Source: Euryarchaeota archaeon UBA438
GTDB lineage: Archaea > Thermoplasmatota > Poseidoniia > Poseidoniales > Thalassarchaeaceae
Assembly (NCBI GenBank): GCA_002504435.1
Contig: DAQP01000013.1
Span: 1-22,729, forward strand
Length of the DNA stretch: 22,729 nt
Direction of reading: 5' to 3'
The notes beneath the pieces were generated by a model that was given only the letters and a program-made list of their open reading frames with translations, searched no databases and was not told where the DNA came from. The translations under genes and the position numbers were made by a program. This document shows, one piece after another, positions 6,017-14,500 of the stretch; the stretch's first letter is position 1, and every line of letters begins with the position of its first letter.

Positions 6017-7753
6017 ATGGATCCTGACTCCAAGAAGGCTCTCCAAGGTTGGTACTGGTTCGATTGGGCGAACCAGGCTTTCGCGTTAACTGTCATCACC
6101 GTAGTGGTGCCGACTCTCCTCTCGAATATGTTCAATCTAGCGAATGGGGGGAGTGCTGACTATGCTGGGATGACCTTCACCGGGGACAGCTTCTATGCAG
6201 TGGTTCTTGGAGTGTCGAGTGTCTTTGTTGCTATAGTCAGCCCTATCCTAGGTGCCATTGCTGACAGGATGCCAATAAAAAAGAGGATACTGAAGATTTA
6301 CACAATCGTAGGCATACTATTCACGGGGCTAATGGGATTGGCCCCCCACATGGATGATGGCTCATCGTACAAGTTCCTAGCAATTTGCCTAATCATGGGT
6401 AACATAGGTTTTGCTGGGGGGCATGCAATATACTCAGCATTCCTTCCGTACCTAGGTGACAAGAGGCTGATGGATCACATATCGAGTTGGGGTTATGCAT
6501 ACGGTTTCCTCGGAGGCTCTTCCCTTCTCACCATCCATCTAATTGTTGGCCTAAAGCTAGGATTCAATGATCCCTTTGTCCAGTCTTTCGTTTTCGTGAC
6601 TAGCGCTCTCTGGTGGCTGGGGTTCTCGTTTCCTATCTTCAGGCACACTCCTGAACCAGAGATACCGAACCCGACCGAGTATGCCTCTTTCGGAGAGGCG
6701 GTGATCGATGGGATCAGAGAGATCAGGAATACATTCTCCGAGATCAGGAGGTACAGGATTCTGACTCTATTCATGATTGGATATCTTCTCTTCTACGACG
6801 GTATCAACGCCATAGGTGGGCTTGCAGCGGCTTATGCGGATTCAGTTCTCAGGATTGACATCAGCATGAACTTCGTTCTTCTTCTCTCGGCCAACATAGC
6901 TGCGATTCCGATGACCATAATTGGAGGTAAGTTAGCTAGCAAATACAGCAACAAGAACATTCTGGGGGCCGCACTTACAATTTTCTGCGTCATCTCTGTA
7001 CTTGGTGTTGGGTTCGCCCCTCTGGAGCTCGGAGATGATCACGAGAGGTATGACTTCCAGTACGACTGGGACGAAGATGAGGGGGCGTACCGTCTTTCCA
7101 CCTTGTACGACAGGGGGGTTGATGGTTGGGTCAGTGAGTCGGGAGAGGGGGATGAGGAGTTCCGAACCGCCTTCCTGTATTATCTCAAGTCGGGAGGCGA
7201 TGAGCGTACTCTTCTGAATATAGAGGAGGCCACGGATCTCTCATCCGGAATGTCGGTAATGACCAGTCACAGATTCTCATTCTCATTCCTCGGGGGAGAT
7301 TTGGGTGGTGAGTCCTCAGTGGGGGACGAACACCCGACTGTGATCGAAGGCGGCCCCATAGACTGGTGGCCGAATTTCCTCAGGGACAACCTTTGGGAGC
7401 CCGCTGGACTTGGGATTAACAAACAATGGATAATCCTGGGAATGTCCTTTGGGATGGTGATGGGGGTTGCAGGGGCCCTCTCAAGAAGCCTCTTCAGCAT
7501 GCTAATACCCGCCTCCAAGACGACTGAGTTCTTCGGGTTCTTCGCCTTCATTGGTAAGGCCGTCTCGGTACTAGGTCCGATCGTTTATGCTGTTGTCGCG
7601 GCCTCCATGGATAGCAGGATGGGGCTTCTCAGCGTGGTTATTCCGATACTGATTGGCATGGGCTTCTTCTTCGTTGTTGACGTCGATGAGGGCATAAAGG
7701 TAGCAAACCAAGTGGATCGGGAAGCAGGATTAGTTGGTACGGAGGAAGAGTGA
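6017..7753 (+). CDS. UMF1-family major facilitator transporter with a large acidic insert
   Basis: The N-terminal GWYWFDWANQAFA is the signature of the UMF1 (Atg22-like) branch of the major facilitator superfamily, as is RSLFSMLIPASKTTEFFGFF in the C-terminal half. About 12 membrane helices are visible. Family substrates are largely unknown. The frame is open from TTG at 5915 (612 residues), but ATG at 6017 (578 residues, MDPDSKKALQGWYW) places the start close to the conserved motif, as usual in the family. Unusually, roughly 130 residues between helices 8 and 9 (about 337-469 from this ATG) form a soluble, Asp/Glu- and Trp-containing domain. The stop codon overlaps the next gene's ATG by one base. 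Confidence 0.8.
   Translation: MDPDSKKALQGWYWFDWANQAFALTVITVVVPTLLSNMFNLANGGSADYAGMTFTGDSFYAVVLGVSSVFVAIVSPILGAIADRMPIKKRILKIYTIVGILFTGLMGLAPHMDDGSSYKFLAICLIMGNIGFAGGHAIYSAFLPYLGDKRLMDHISSWGYAYGFLGGSSLLTIHLIVGLKLGFNDPFVQSFVFVTSALWWLGFSFPIFRHTPEPEIPNPTEYASFGEAVIDGIREIRNTFSEIRRYRILTLFMIGYLLFYDGINAIGGLAAAYADSVLRIDISMNFVLLLSANIAAIPMTIIGGKLASKYSNKNILGAALTIFCVISVLGVGFAPLELGDDHERYDFQYDWDEDEGAYRLSTLYDRGVDGWVSESGEGDEEFRTAFLYYLKSGGDERTLLNIEEATDLSSGMSVMTSHRFSFSFLGGDLGGESSVGDEHPTVIEGGPIDWWPNFLRDNLWEPAGLGINKQWIILGMSFGMVMGVAGALSRSLFSMLIPASKTTEFFGFFAFIGKAVSVLGPIVYAVVAASMDSRMGLLSVVIPILIGMGFFFVVDVDEGIKVANQVDREAGLVGTEEE
7741..7745 (+). promoter_or_regulatory. Shine-Dalgarno site of the beta-helix transferase gene
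   Basis: GGAGG lies inside the end of the transporter gene, 7 bases before ATG at 7753. It decides for ATG at 7753 over the GTG at 7750 and shows translation restarting within the operon. Confidence 0.65.
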
Positions 7754-8478
7754 TGAAGGTCTCATTCACGATAGTTCAGAACGTCCTGACCCTGCTGATA
7801 GTACCATTCCTAGCTTGCATTGTGGGGATAGCCGCAGTACCTGCAATCTCACTTTTCACGGAGCTTCAGGATTACCTGTCGAATGGTGAGTACTGGGTTG
7901 ACCACCTCGCAACCGGCATCTCCCTTGGATTGTCGATAGTTGTCTGGGGGATCACCCTGGTCATTCTTTGCGGTTTCCTGGGTGGGCTTCTACGGCCCAG
8001 GTTAGATCCCGGAAGATACCCCTTGGAGTCGTTTCTGACAATTCAGTGGGCGTGGTCCATGGTTTTCCACAAGATAGCCCTCTTCTTCCTCCCGCACCTG
8101 GTCCCATCGTTCATCGGAAACCTGTACTACAGGCTATCAGGAGCAAAAATAGGGAGGGGCGCGCAGATCAACTCGCCCAACGTGAATGACGCGGGGTCTG
8201 TCACAATAGGGGACAGGGTGGTGATTGGCGGCTACGCGACAATTAATGCACATCTCACGGAGAAGGGGGAGTTGGTGATGGCGCCCGTTGTGATTGGCGA
8301 TGGCGCACTGATTGGGACTGGTTCCATAGTCCAGCCGGGATGCACGATTGGAGAGGGTGCAGTGGTGGCTTCCAGAGCAGTCGTGCCGAAGTGGACTGAA
8401 ATACCCCCTGGGGAGGTCTGGGGCGGGATACCTGCTAAATGCATTAGGCTCGCTGACGGAACCAAACCGGGTGGATGA
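7753..8478 (+). CDS. Membrane-bound left-handed beta-helix (hexapeptide repeat) acyltransferase-like protein
   Basis: The 241-residue protein begins with two long hydrophobic helices (about 7-35 and 52-80), then an amphipathic region (WAWSMVFHKIALFFLP), then a left-handed beta-helix domain from about residue 133. Hexapeptide repeats are clear: IGRGAQI, IGDRVVIGGYATI, IGDGALIGTGSIV, IGEGAVVASRAVV, closing with GGIPAK, as in many O- and N-acyltransferases. The family transfers acetyl or acyl groups to sugars or lipids; the helices suggest a membrane-bound or lipid-linked substrate. ATG at 7753 overlaps the previous stop codon (TGATG). The next gene's ATG follows its TGA directly, so three genes form one operon. 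No substrate can be named. Confidence 0.8.
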   Translation: MKVSFTIVQNVLTLLIVPFLACIVGIAAVPAISLFTELQDYLSNGEYWVDHLATGISLGLSIVVWGITLVILCGFLGGLLRPRLDPGRYPLESFLTIQWAWSMVFHKIALFFLPHLVPSFIGNLYYRLSGAKIGRGAQINSPNVNDAGSVTIGDRVVIGGYATINAHLTEKGELVMAPVVIGDGALIGTGSIVQPGCTIGEGAVVASRAVVPKWTEIPPGEVWGGIPAKCIRLADGTKPGG

Positions 8479-9369
8479 ATGACCAGATGCAAGGGGCTCA
8501 GGGACGACGGTTCGGCTTGTTCGAAGCACATCATGTACAATTCGGAGTACTGCAAGGAACACCAGCACCAGGACATTTCGGCTAGGATGTGCTTGGGAGA
8601 TGCCGGGGCTGGAAGACGCTGCTCGAATCGCGCAATGGAAGGCATGTTGTTCTGCAAGCAACACCTGAGCCAGATGGCTGAACTGGATGTACTGTATTGC
8701 CCCAGGGGCTGCGGGAAGATGGATTTCAAGGCAGGATACGTCAAAGGAAAAATGGACGGTTTCTACAGATGCGAGAAATGCGAGGGTCGGTTTCTGGATG
8801 CCAAGCGCATGGATAGGATCATGAAATACTCCGATGACCTGAGTCGGTTCCTCGAAAATGGAGAGGGGTGTGATCTTATTTGCCCGACCTGCAATTCGGG
8901 AATGGTCGAGGTCAAAGTCAGATGTGACATACCCGACCAAGGAGGAGGGGGCGTCCACATCGGAGGTGGTGGTGGCGTAGCGGGGTTGGTTCTTGGATTA
9001 GCGATAGCAGGGTTGGCTGAGTCTGCGAAGCGAAGCAGCAGGGAAAATAAACTCAGAGGTTCGGGGACTGTTTTTGATGGTGAGTTCACATGGTTGTGCG
9101 TGGATGGGTGTCGGGATTGCGGCGCATTCTGGTTCGACGGGGGAGAGATGGAGAATCTCCAAAGAAGCATTGACTTGAGTAGCACCACGACGGAAGCATG
9201 GGCGGAAATGGAAGAGATGATGGTGGAGAGGGGACAGGCGCTCTTAGAGAAAAGGAAGTTGGAGACGGGAGGAAAAATATGCAGTCACGTAGAAGAAAAC
9301 GGGGTACCCTGCACTAGGCAAAAAATGCACAATCAGGATTACTGCTGGAAGCACAAACGGCCGAACTGA
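8479..9369 (+). CDS. Zinc-binding protein with three CCCH repeats and zinc-ribbon (zf-TFIIB-like) domains
   Basis: This 296-residue protein contains three copies of a motif with exact C-x9-C-x10-C-x2-H spacing: C4-C14-C25-H28, C38-C48-C59-H62 and C268-C278-C289-H292, each ending in YC/FC-x2-H. Between them lie zinc-ribbon units resembling the zf-TFIIB family: C74/C78 with C98/C101 ending in GRFLDAKRMDRI, and C135/C138 with C211/C214 ending in GAFWFDGGEMENL. A glycine-rich hydrophobic stretch (about 154-180, GVAGLVLGLAIAGLA) splits the second ribbon and may touch the membrane. I do not know its function; protein, RNA or membrane-complex binding are all possible. It follows the transferase gene without a gap and ends against the opposite-strand gene, sharing the palindrome TGATCA. 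Confidence 0.75.
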   Translation: MTRCKGLRDDGSACSKHIMYNSEYCKEHQHQDISARMCLGDAGAGRRCSNRAMEGMLFCKQHLSQMAELDVLYCPRGCGKMDFKAGYVKGKMDGFYRCEKCEGRFLDAKRMDRIMKYSDDLSRFLENGEGCDLICPTCNSGMVEVKVRCDIPDQGGGGVHIGGGGGVAGLVLGLAIAGLAESAKRSSRENKLRGSGTVFDGEFTWLCVDGCRDCGAFWFDGGEMENLQRSIDLSSTTTEAWAEMEEMMVERGQALLEKRKLETGGKICSHVEENGVPCTRQKMHNQDYCWKHKRPN

Positions 9370-10002
9370 TCAGTGGTCGTCTTCCTCAGGGTCGTCGTCG
9401 GAGTCGCCCTCCTCATCGGTCGGCATCTCGGAAGCGGCCTCCTTGGCTGCCTCGAGGGTCTCCTCCATCCTCTCCTTGAACAGGTCCTTCTTCTCCTCGA
9501 ACTCCTTGTAGGCCTCCACGGCGCTGTCGATCATGGCGTACCTGGTCTGTATTGCCTCGCTGAGGTCCTCGAAGAGCTTCATGTGCTGGGCGTACCAGTC
9601 GTCCCTCGCCTTCATCTCGACCATCGATGTCTGGAGGGCGGTGTCGAGCTCCTCCGCAACCTCGAACACCCTGCCGAGCCTAGCCTGCTCGCGGGTGTAC
9701 ATCTCCTGGGTCTTCTCCAGCTCAGGCTCTAGGTGCTTCACCCTTGTACCGGCCTTGGCGCCCTCTATCTCGAGTTCCCTTATTCGGTTGTCCTTCTCAT
9801 TCAGGAGCGCCTCCAGGCCCTCCTTCTCGATCTCCTTGTCTATGGCGTCCTTCTCGAGTACCTCGATGTGCGCCTTTGCGTCTGAGAAGTCTGTTTCCAA
9901 CGCCTGATAAGCAACGTACAACTTGTCCAGACGCTCCTTTTCCATGGCCAGCTGCTCGTGGACGTTATCCTCCGCGGCCGGAACTTGCTCTTCCTCGCTC
10001 AT
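9370..10002 (-). CDS. Acidic coiled-coil protein, function unknown
   Basis: ATG at 10002 gives 210 residues (MSEEEQVPAAED); the TTG at 10014 only adds four residues and lies in the GAGGGGA that probably acts as ribosome binding site. Residues from about 15 to 115 are heptad-like and charged (MEKERLDKLYVAYQALETDF, EIEKEGLEALLNEKDNRIRE), a long coiled coil; a second helical part runs to about 195, and the tail is nearly all Asp/Glu (DEEGDSDDDPEEDDH). There is no membrane helix or enzyme motif. Codons end in G or C far more often than in its neighbours, as expected of a highly expressed protein. A structural or chromosome-related role is possible but unproven. Confidence 0.75.
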   Translation of the reverse strand: MSEEEQVPAAEDNVHEQLAMEKERLDKLYVAYQALETDFSDAKAHIEVLEKDAIDKEIEKEGLEALLNEKDNRIRELEIEGAKAGTRVKHLEPELEKTQEMYTREQARLGRVFEVAEELDTALQTSMVEMKARDDWYAQHMKLFEDLSEAIQTRYAMIDSAVEAYKEFEEKKDLFKERMEETLEAAKEAASEMPTDEEGDSDDDPEEDDH

Positions 10003-10041
10003 GGTTCCCCTCAAACAACTCGGGCCACGCTTCCCCTTTAA

Positions 10042-10050
10042 CCCCGGCGG
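10042..10050 (-). promoter_or_regulatory. Possible TATA box of the coiled-coil gene
   Basis: On the minus strand GGTTAAAGG lies about 40 bases before ATG at 10002. Transcription starting about 25 bases later would give a leader of some 15 bases that contains GAGGGGA. This is a pattern match only. Confidence 0.3.
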
Positions 10051-10084
10051 AATATGGGGGCGCTAAATATCGCATTATCGCTAT

Positions 10085-11497
10085 TTACGAAGATATTGCG
10101 GCTATGGTGGAAGACAGGACCGCAGTGAGCCTCTTCGCAGAGGGGATGTGCAGCTTCTCGTCAGGCCCGTGGGCGTTGTTCCCCGGGCCGGATGGACCTG
10201 TGCAGAGGAACTTGGCCTCTGGGTATCTGCCCTGCATCATGGCCATGAATGGTATCGTCCCACCTATCCATGTAGCCAGCGGAGGGAGTCCCGAGAGGTG
10301 CATCGAAGCCTCGTGAATTGCTGCCTTTACAGCCCCCTCCAGAGGAGGTGCGTCGAAACCATTGGCCGAGGAGTCTAGGGTGAACGTGACTTCTGCGCCA
10401 TATGGAGGATCGGCTTCCAGTGTCCTCTTGATGATTGGTTCGAGGGAGTCCGCATCCACGCCTGGCGGTATCCTGAAACTCAGCTTCAGATCCGTATTTG
10501 TCCTGAGAACGTTGCCGGCTACTTGCACGGGCGGCATTCCATCAGCGCCGATAACGCAGAGAGACGGTAACCAGTTCATGCCCAGTATCATCTCTGAAAC
10601 GCTGTCGGCGACTGGCGTCAGTGAATCCACAGTTGGGAATTGCTCCCATATCGAGTTCCCCACGACCGAGGCTAGCGAGTCCGCCTTCTCCTTGAGGTCT
10701 GGATCTACGTCAACGTACATCTCTGGGATCAGTATCCTTCCGGTTTCAGAGTCCTCTACTCTGTCGAGCAGGGTCCTTGCTATCCTGAATGAAGATGGGA
10801 TCGAGCCCCCTGAGTTGCCCGAGTGTATGCCCTCATGGGACACCTTCACAGATAGGGTCCCGGAGACGAGCCCCCTGAGTGCCTCGGTCATCCAGATGTG
10901 ATCATAGTCCGGCCCCCCGCTGTCCATGACCACGATCATGTCCGGGTCCCCTAGGTCTTCACTGAGCAAATCCAAGTACGGAGGGAGGTCGAAGGATCCA
11001 GACTCCTCGCAGGTTTCTATCAGGAATGTGCATTTTGGGTGTGTTATTCCAGACTCCTGAAGCAGTCTGACCGAGGTTACACAAAGGTAGCCGCCATATC
11101 CGTCATCGATGGATCCCCTGCCATATAGCCACGGATCATTTCTTACTGGCTTGAGTGGGTGGAGCCCTTCTGACCACAACTCTGGCTTGGAGGGTTGTTT
11201 GTCCAAATGGGAGTAGAAGACCACTTCTCCGGGACCGTTTCCTTCTATGGTAACAAGGAGGACTGGGGATTTCCCCTCGATGGTGTGCTTCTCATAGCTC
11301 ATTCCAGAAATTTCCTGCTTATCCAGCCAACCGCAGAAGAGATCGATTGTTGCGTCCAATTCCCCTAGGGACTTCCAATCTGGCTCGAAAAGAGGCGAGA
11401 GCGCCTTGATCTCTATGAATTCACCTAGGGACGGCAATATTGAGTTCTCCCATAGCTCATCACTACGCTCCATCATTCGGTCCAGGGCATCTGACAT
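10085..11497 (-). CDS. M20-family metallopeptidase
   Basis: This is a 470-residue zinc hydrolase of the M20/ArgE/DapE group, which cleaves peptides or acyl-amino acids in the cytoplasm. Counting from ATG at 11497, the metal-site pattern is complete: H97 in YSHLDKQP, D131/D132 in GRGSIDDGYGG, the catalytic EE pair (164-165) in ETCEESGS, D192 in VVMDSGGP, and H443 in NNAHGPDEKL. A dimerisation-type lid with SHEGIHSGNSGG lies in the middle. The usual lysine after the DD pair is absent (DDGYGG instead of DDKG). GTG at 11572 would extend it by 25 unconvincing residues and overlap the helicase gene by 17 bases, so I chose the ATG. Substrate unknown. Confidence 0.88.
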   Translation of the reverse strand: MSDALDRMMERSDELWENSILPSLGEFIEIKALSPLFEPDWKSLGELDATIDLFCGWLDKQEISGMSYEKHTIEGKSPVLLVTIEGNGPGEVVFYSHLDKQPSKPELWSEGLHPLKPVRNDPWLYGRGSIDDGYGGYLCVTSVRLLQESGITHPKCTFLIETCEESGSFDLPPYLDLLSEDLGDPDMIVVMDSGGPDYDHIWMTEALRGLVSGTLSVKVSHEGIHSGNSGGSIPSSFRIARTLLDRVEDSETGRILIPEMYVDVDPDLKEKADSLASVVGNSIWEQFPTVDSLTPVADSVSEMILGMNWLPSLCVIGADGMPPVQVAGNVLRTNTDLKLSFRIPPGVDADSLEPIIKRTLEADPPYGAEVTFTLDSSANGFDAPPLEGAVKAAIHEASMHLSGLPPLATWIGGTIPFMAMMQGRYPEAKFLCTGPSGPGNNAHGPDEKLHIPSAKRLTAVLSSTIAAISS

Positions 11498-11555
11498 GGG
11501 CCTGTGTGGGGGCTTGCACAAATGGACTCTTCTGCCAAGGGAGCAGTTAGTTCGC

Positions 11556-14500
11556 CTAGGGACAGTTTCCACAAGAGCAGGGGTATTCTGAGATATTGGA
11601 CTCTGGTTGTAATGACATCATGGCTGCGCTGGACAGTAACTGGTCCAATTTTTCAAGCATGGTTCTGAACATGTCTTCGGGGTACTCCACCACTCTCCCT
11701 GTAATGCCCACTAGTATGGCCGGCCTCAACACCTTTCGATATGGGAGATTCCTCCTTTTCCGCTCCGCCTCTATTGTGGAGAGAGCTAGGTAGTAGAGTG
11801 CTAATTGCATTCCATGATTCTCTAGCATCTCAAATTCTGAGTCGCAGGCTGGCTCGATGTTGAAATTGCCAAGTGGCTCCATCAGTCCCTCTCTGACATC
11901 GGATTTCACCCTGAAGGCCTCCTCGGTCTTGAGGTCAATTGGCCTGATGGCCCTTCCTCGGTCGGAGACCGTGCAGAGGACTAGGTCGATCACTCCATCC
12001 ATCTCAACTTCTACCTCTTCTATAGTGGATAGCGGCTCTGGGCCATCTGGGGTCCACCTAGATCTGACTATCGGATCTATTGTCGATCTTCTGGACAAGT
12101 GGAATGGCATTTCAGTCCTCAGTCCCTCGACCTTGCTTCCTCTGTTCCCCTTTCCGGATACTAGGTCGCCGAGAGGGCCTTCCTTGATTCTGGAGAGGAT
12201 GGCCTGGGTTAGTGAGCTGCACCCCTCCCTATCGGCCCCGGGAGGGAGGAGCTCGTCGAGAACCTGGTTTATCACGGAAGAGTCCTCCAGCTTATCTGGA
12301 ACAGTTGCCGTCCATGAGTCGGGTAGTCCGGCATTGGCTGCATCGAGGGGGCCTGGGTTACCGAGGCCTATCTCAAAGGCCCTGTGGACAACCTTGCCCA
12401 GAGTGGCGGCAGTTACGCCTCGGGGGAGTTTTGATTCCTCCTCGTAATCGGGCTCAGGGGCGAAAAATTCTGATTTCATACCTGCTCTTGTCTCAAGCCA
12501 GTATCTTCGTCTGCACATCTGAAGGACTGAAATCCTGTGAGGTGAAACCCTGACCCTGTTGGAGTGATCTGCTCTGGGGGCTGGCATAGGGGGGATTGGC
12601 TTTCTGGATGACTCGTGGGCTGCGTCATTTACCATCTCGATCCTCTGGAGTGGGGTTAGTGGGCCCTTGTGGTCGTCGGTAGTGTCGAGGCAGTCAGGGT
12701 GGTGTATCAGTGCGAAGCCGGGGAGCGTGTTGGAGCCGAGGAACCCTTCAATCAGTGCACTCATTGGATTGATCAATCGATGGCCTCCATTGATGGTTCC
12801 CGAGTATGGTCCAAGCTTGTCTTTCTCTCTCAACCAAAATGAGTCGTCTTCATCTTCATGGCCGAATTCACTCCTTCTCCATGAGCCATGACGCAGGGAT
12901 TCCAGCCACATCTGGCCCAATTGGGGAATGGGGTTGGAGTATGTCCATGGCAAGTATAGGCCCTCTCCCACTGGATTATTCCATTCTGTTCCCTTGGGTG
13001 AACCGGATATGATCAGCTTATTCTCGGCTCTTGTGGCTGCGACGTAGAGGAGCCTTCTCGACTCTGCCTCCTTTCTTTCGGTGTGGGTCATTATGAGGTG
13101 TCTCCAAAGAGGCGAGTGTGGATGGTCCTTTCCTGGTTTACTGATTGGCCATGGTTTGGGCCTCCCCCCGAACATTTCTGGTGTGACGATGATCCTGTTG
13201 GTGTACTCGTTCCTGAGGTTTGTCTGCCTTCCTGAGAATACATCGGCGAGTATGACTACCTTTGATTGCAAACCCTTCGAACCGTGTATGGTCATTATCC
13301 TGACAGCCTCATTCTGTTTTGGGGAGGATGCCTCTAGTGCTGAGGAGTCGCTTTCTTTGATTGCGGACACCCTGTCTGCAATAATCGATGGGTCCCCTCC
13401 GAACTCCTTTGAAAGCGACTTGATTAGCGAGATGAATTCTTCAGCGTCTTGCCTGTCTCCGGGGCCATTGTTAGCTACTAATAGATCAGAGTTGTCTATT
13501 GATTCCTCCAATGCATCTATTACACGGCCCGATGGGGCAAGTTGTGCCCATCTGGAAATTAATCTCGTAAGACGCTCGTTGCCTGAAATCTCGGCCATCC
13601 TGGATACTAGGTTCTCATTTTCGCCGGCTCCAACCAGTAGCTCCTGAAGACTGCTGTCATTCAGCCCGACTATGCTACTTCTAGCGACCCATGCAGCATT
13701 GTGTCTGGATGTCGGTCGTGCTAGAAACTGGAGTAGGCCATTGAGGGAGTGGGCAACGGGTCTGTCCAGTAGACCGCCCTCCCTGTCAACCTGAGAAGTT
13801 ACTCCTGCCAGAGAGAGTTGACGCACTATGGGGTCCCTCAGATCGCTCCTGCTCGGAAGAAGTATCATGATGTCGCTTGGGGATACGGGATCCTCTTCGG
13901 GGAGTTGGTTCCAATTTCCTGAAGAGCCCAAGACCCTGATGGGGGTTCCGTCAATGAGGTTCCTTACCCTCTTTGCAATTAACAGGGACTGTCTTTCTAT
14001 TGAGTCGGGGAGTCCATCGCTGAATGGATCTAAAGGTGTGGTCAGTTCGACAGGCGGATTTTCTTTCCCGCCACTCATAACCGGGCATATCCACTCCAAG
14101 GACCCCGGAGCTGCATTTTTCTCCGGGCTTGGAAATAGTGGTTGGGGAGAGGCGTAGAAGTTTCCATCTGGCAAGCCCCTGTGTCTTTCCGAGAATGTGT
14201 CCTTCCACCATTCGTCCATTACGTTCAGAAGTCCTCCGTCTGTTCTGTAGTTTACTTTGAGTCTAATCATCCCACGTCGACGTAGATTTACCTCTTCTTC
14301 GTCGGGCTTTGGGAGGTGTTGGTCGGAAATATCGAAGGGGATCCATTCAATTAGATCCAAGCCTGCATTCTCGGCAATCCTAGATGCTTTAGTGAAGCCA
14401 GATGAAATTGTGTTCCTAGGGTCCCTACTCTCGTCGAATCTCCTCAGTTCAGGACTACTTGTTAGTTCACCGACGCTGGAGAATTCATGGTCGTTCATGG

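Noticed and set aside
8137..8958. Long open frame of 273 codons on the minus strand across the transferase and zinc-protein genes.
   Set aside because: It is antisense to two well-supported genes with clear motifs, spans their junction, and its translation is low in order with no recognisable domain.
11498..11572. N-terminal extension of the M20 peptidase from GTG at 11572.
   Set aside because: The 25 added residues are basic and unlike the family's start, and they would overlap the helicase gene. ATG at 11497 gives a normal beginning.
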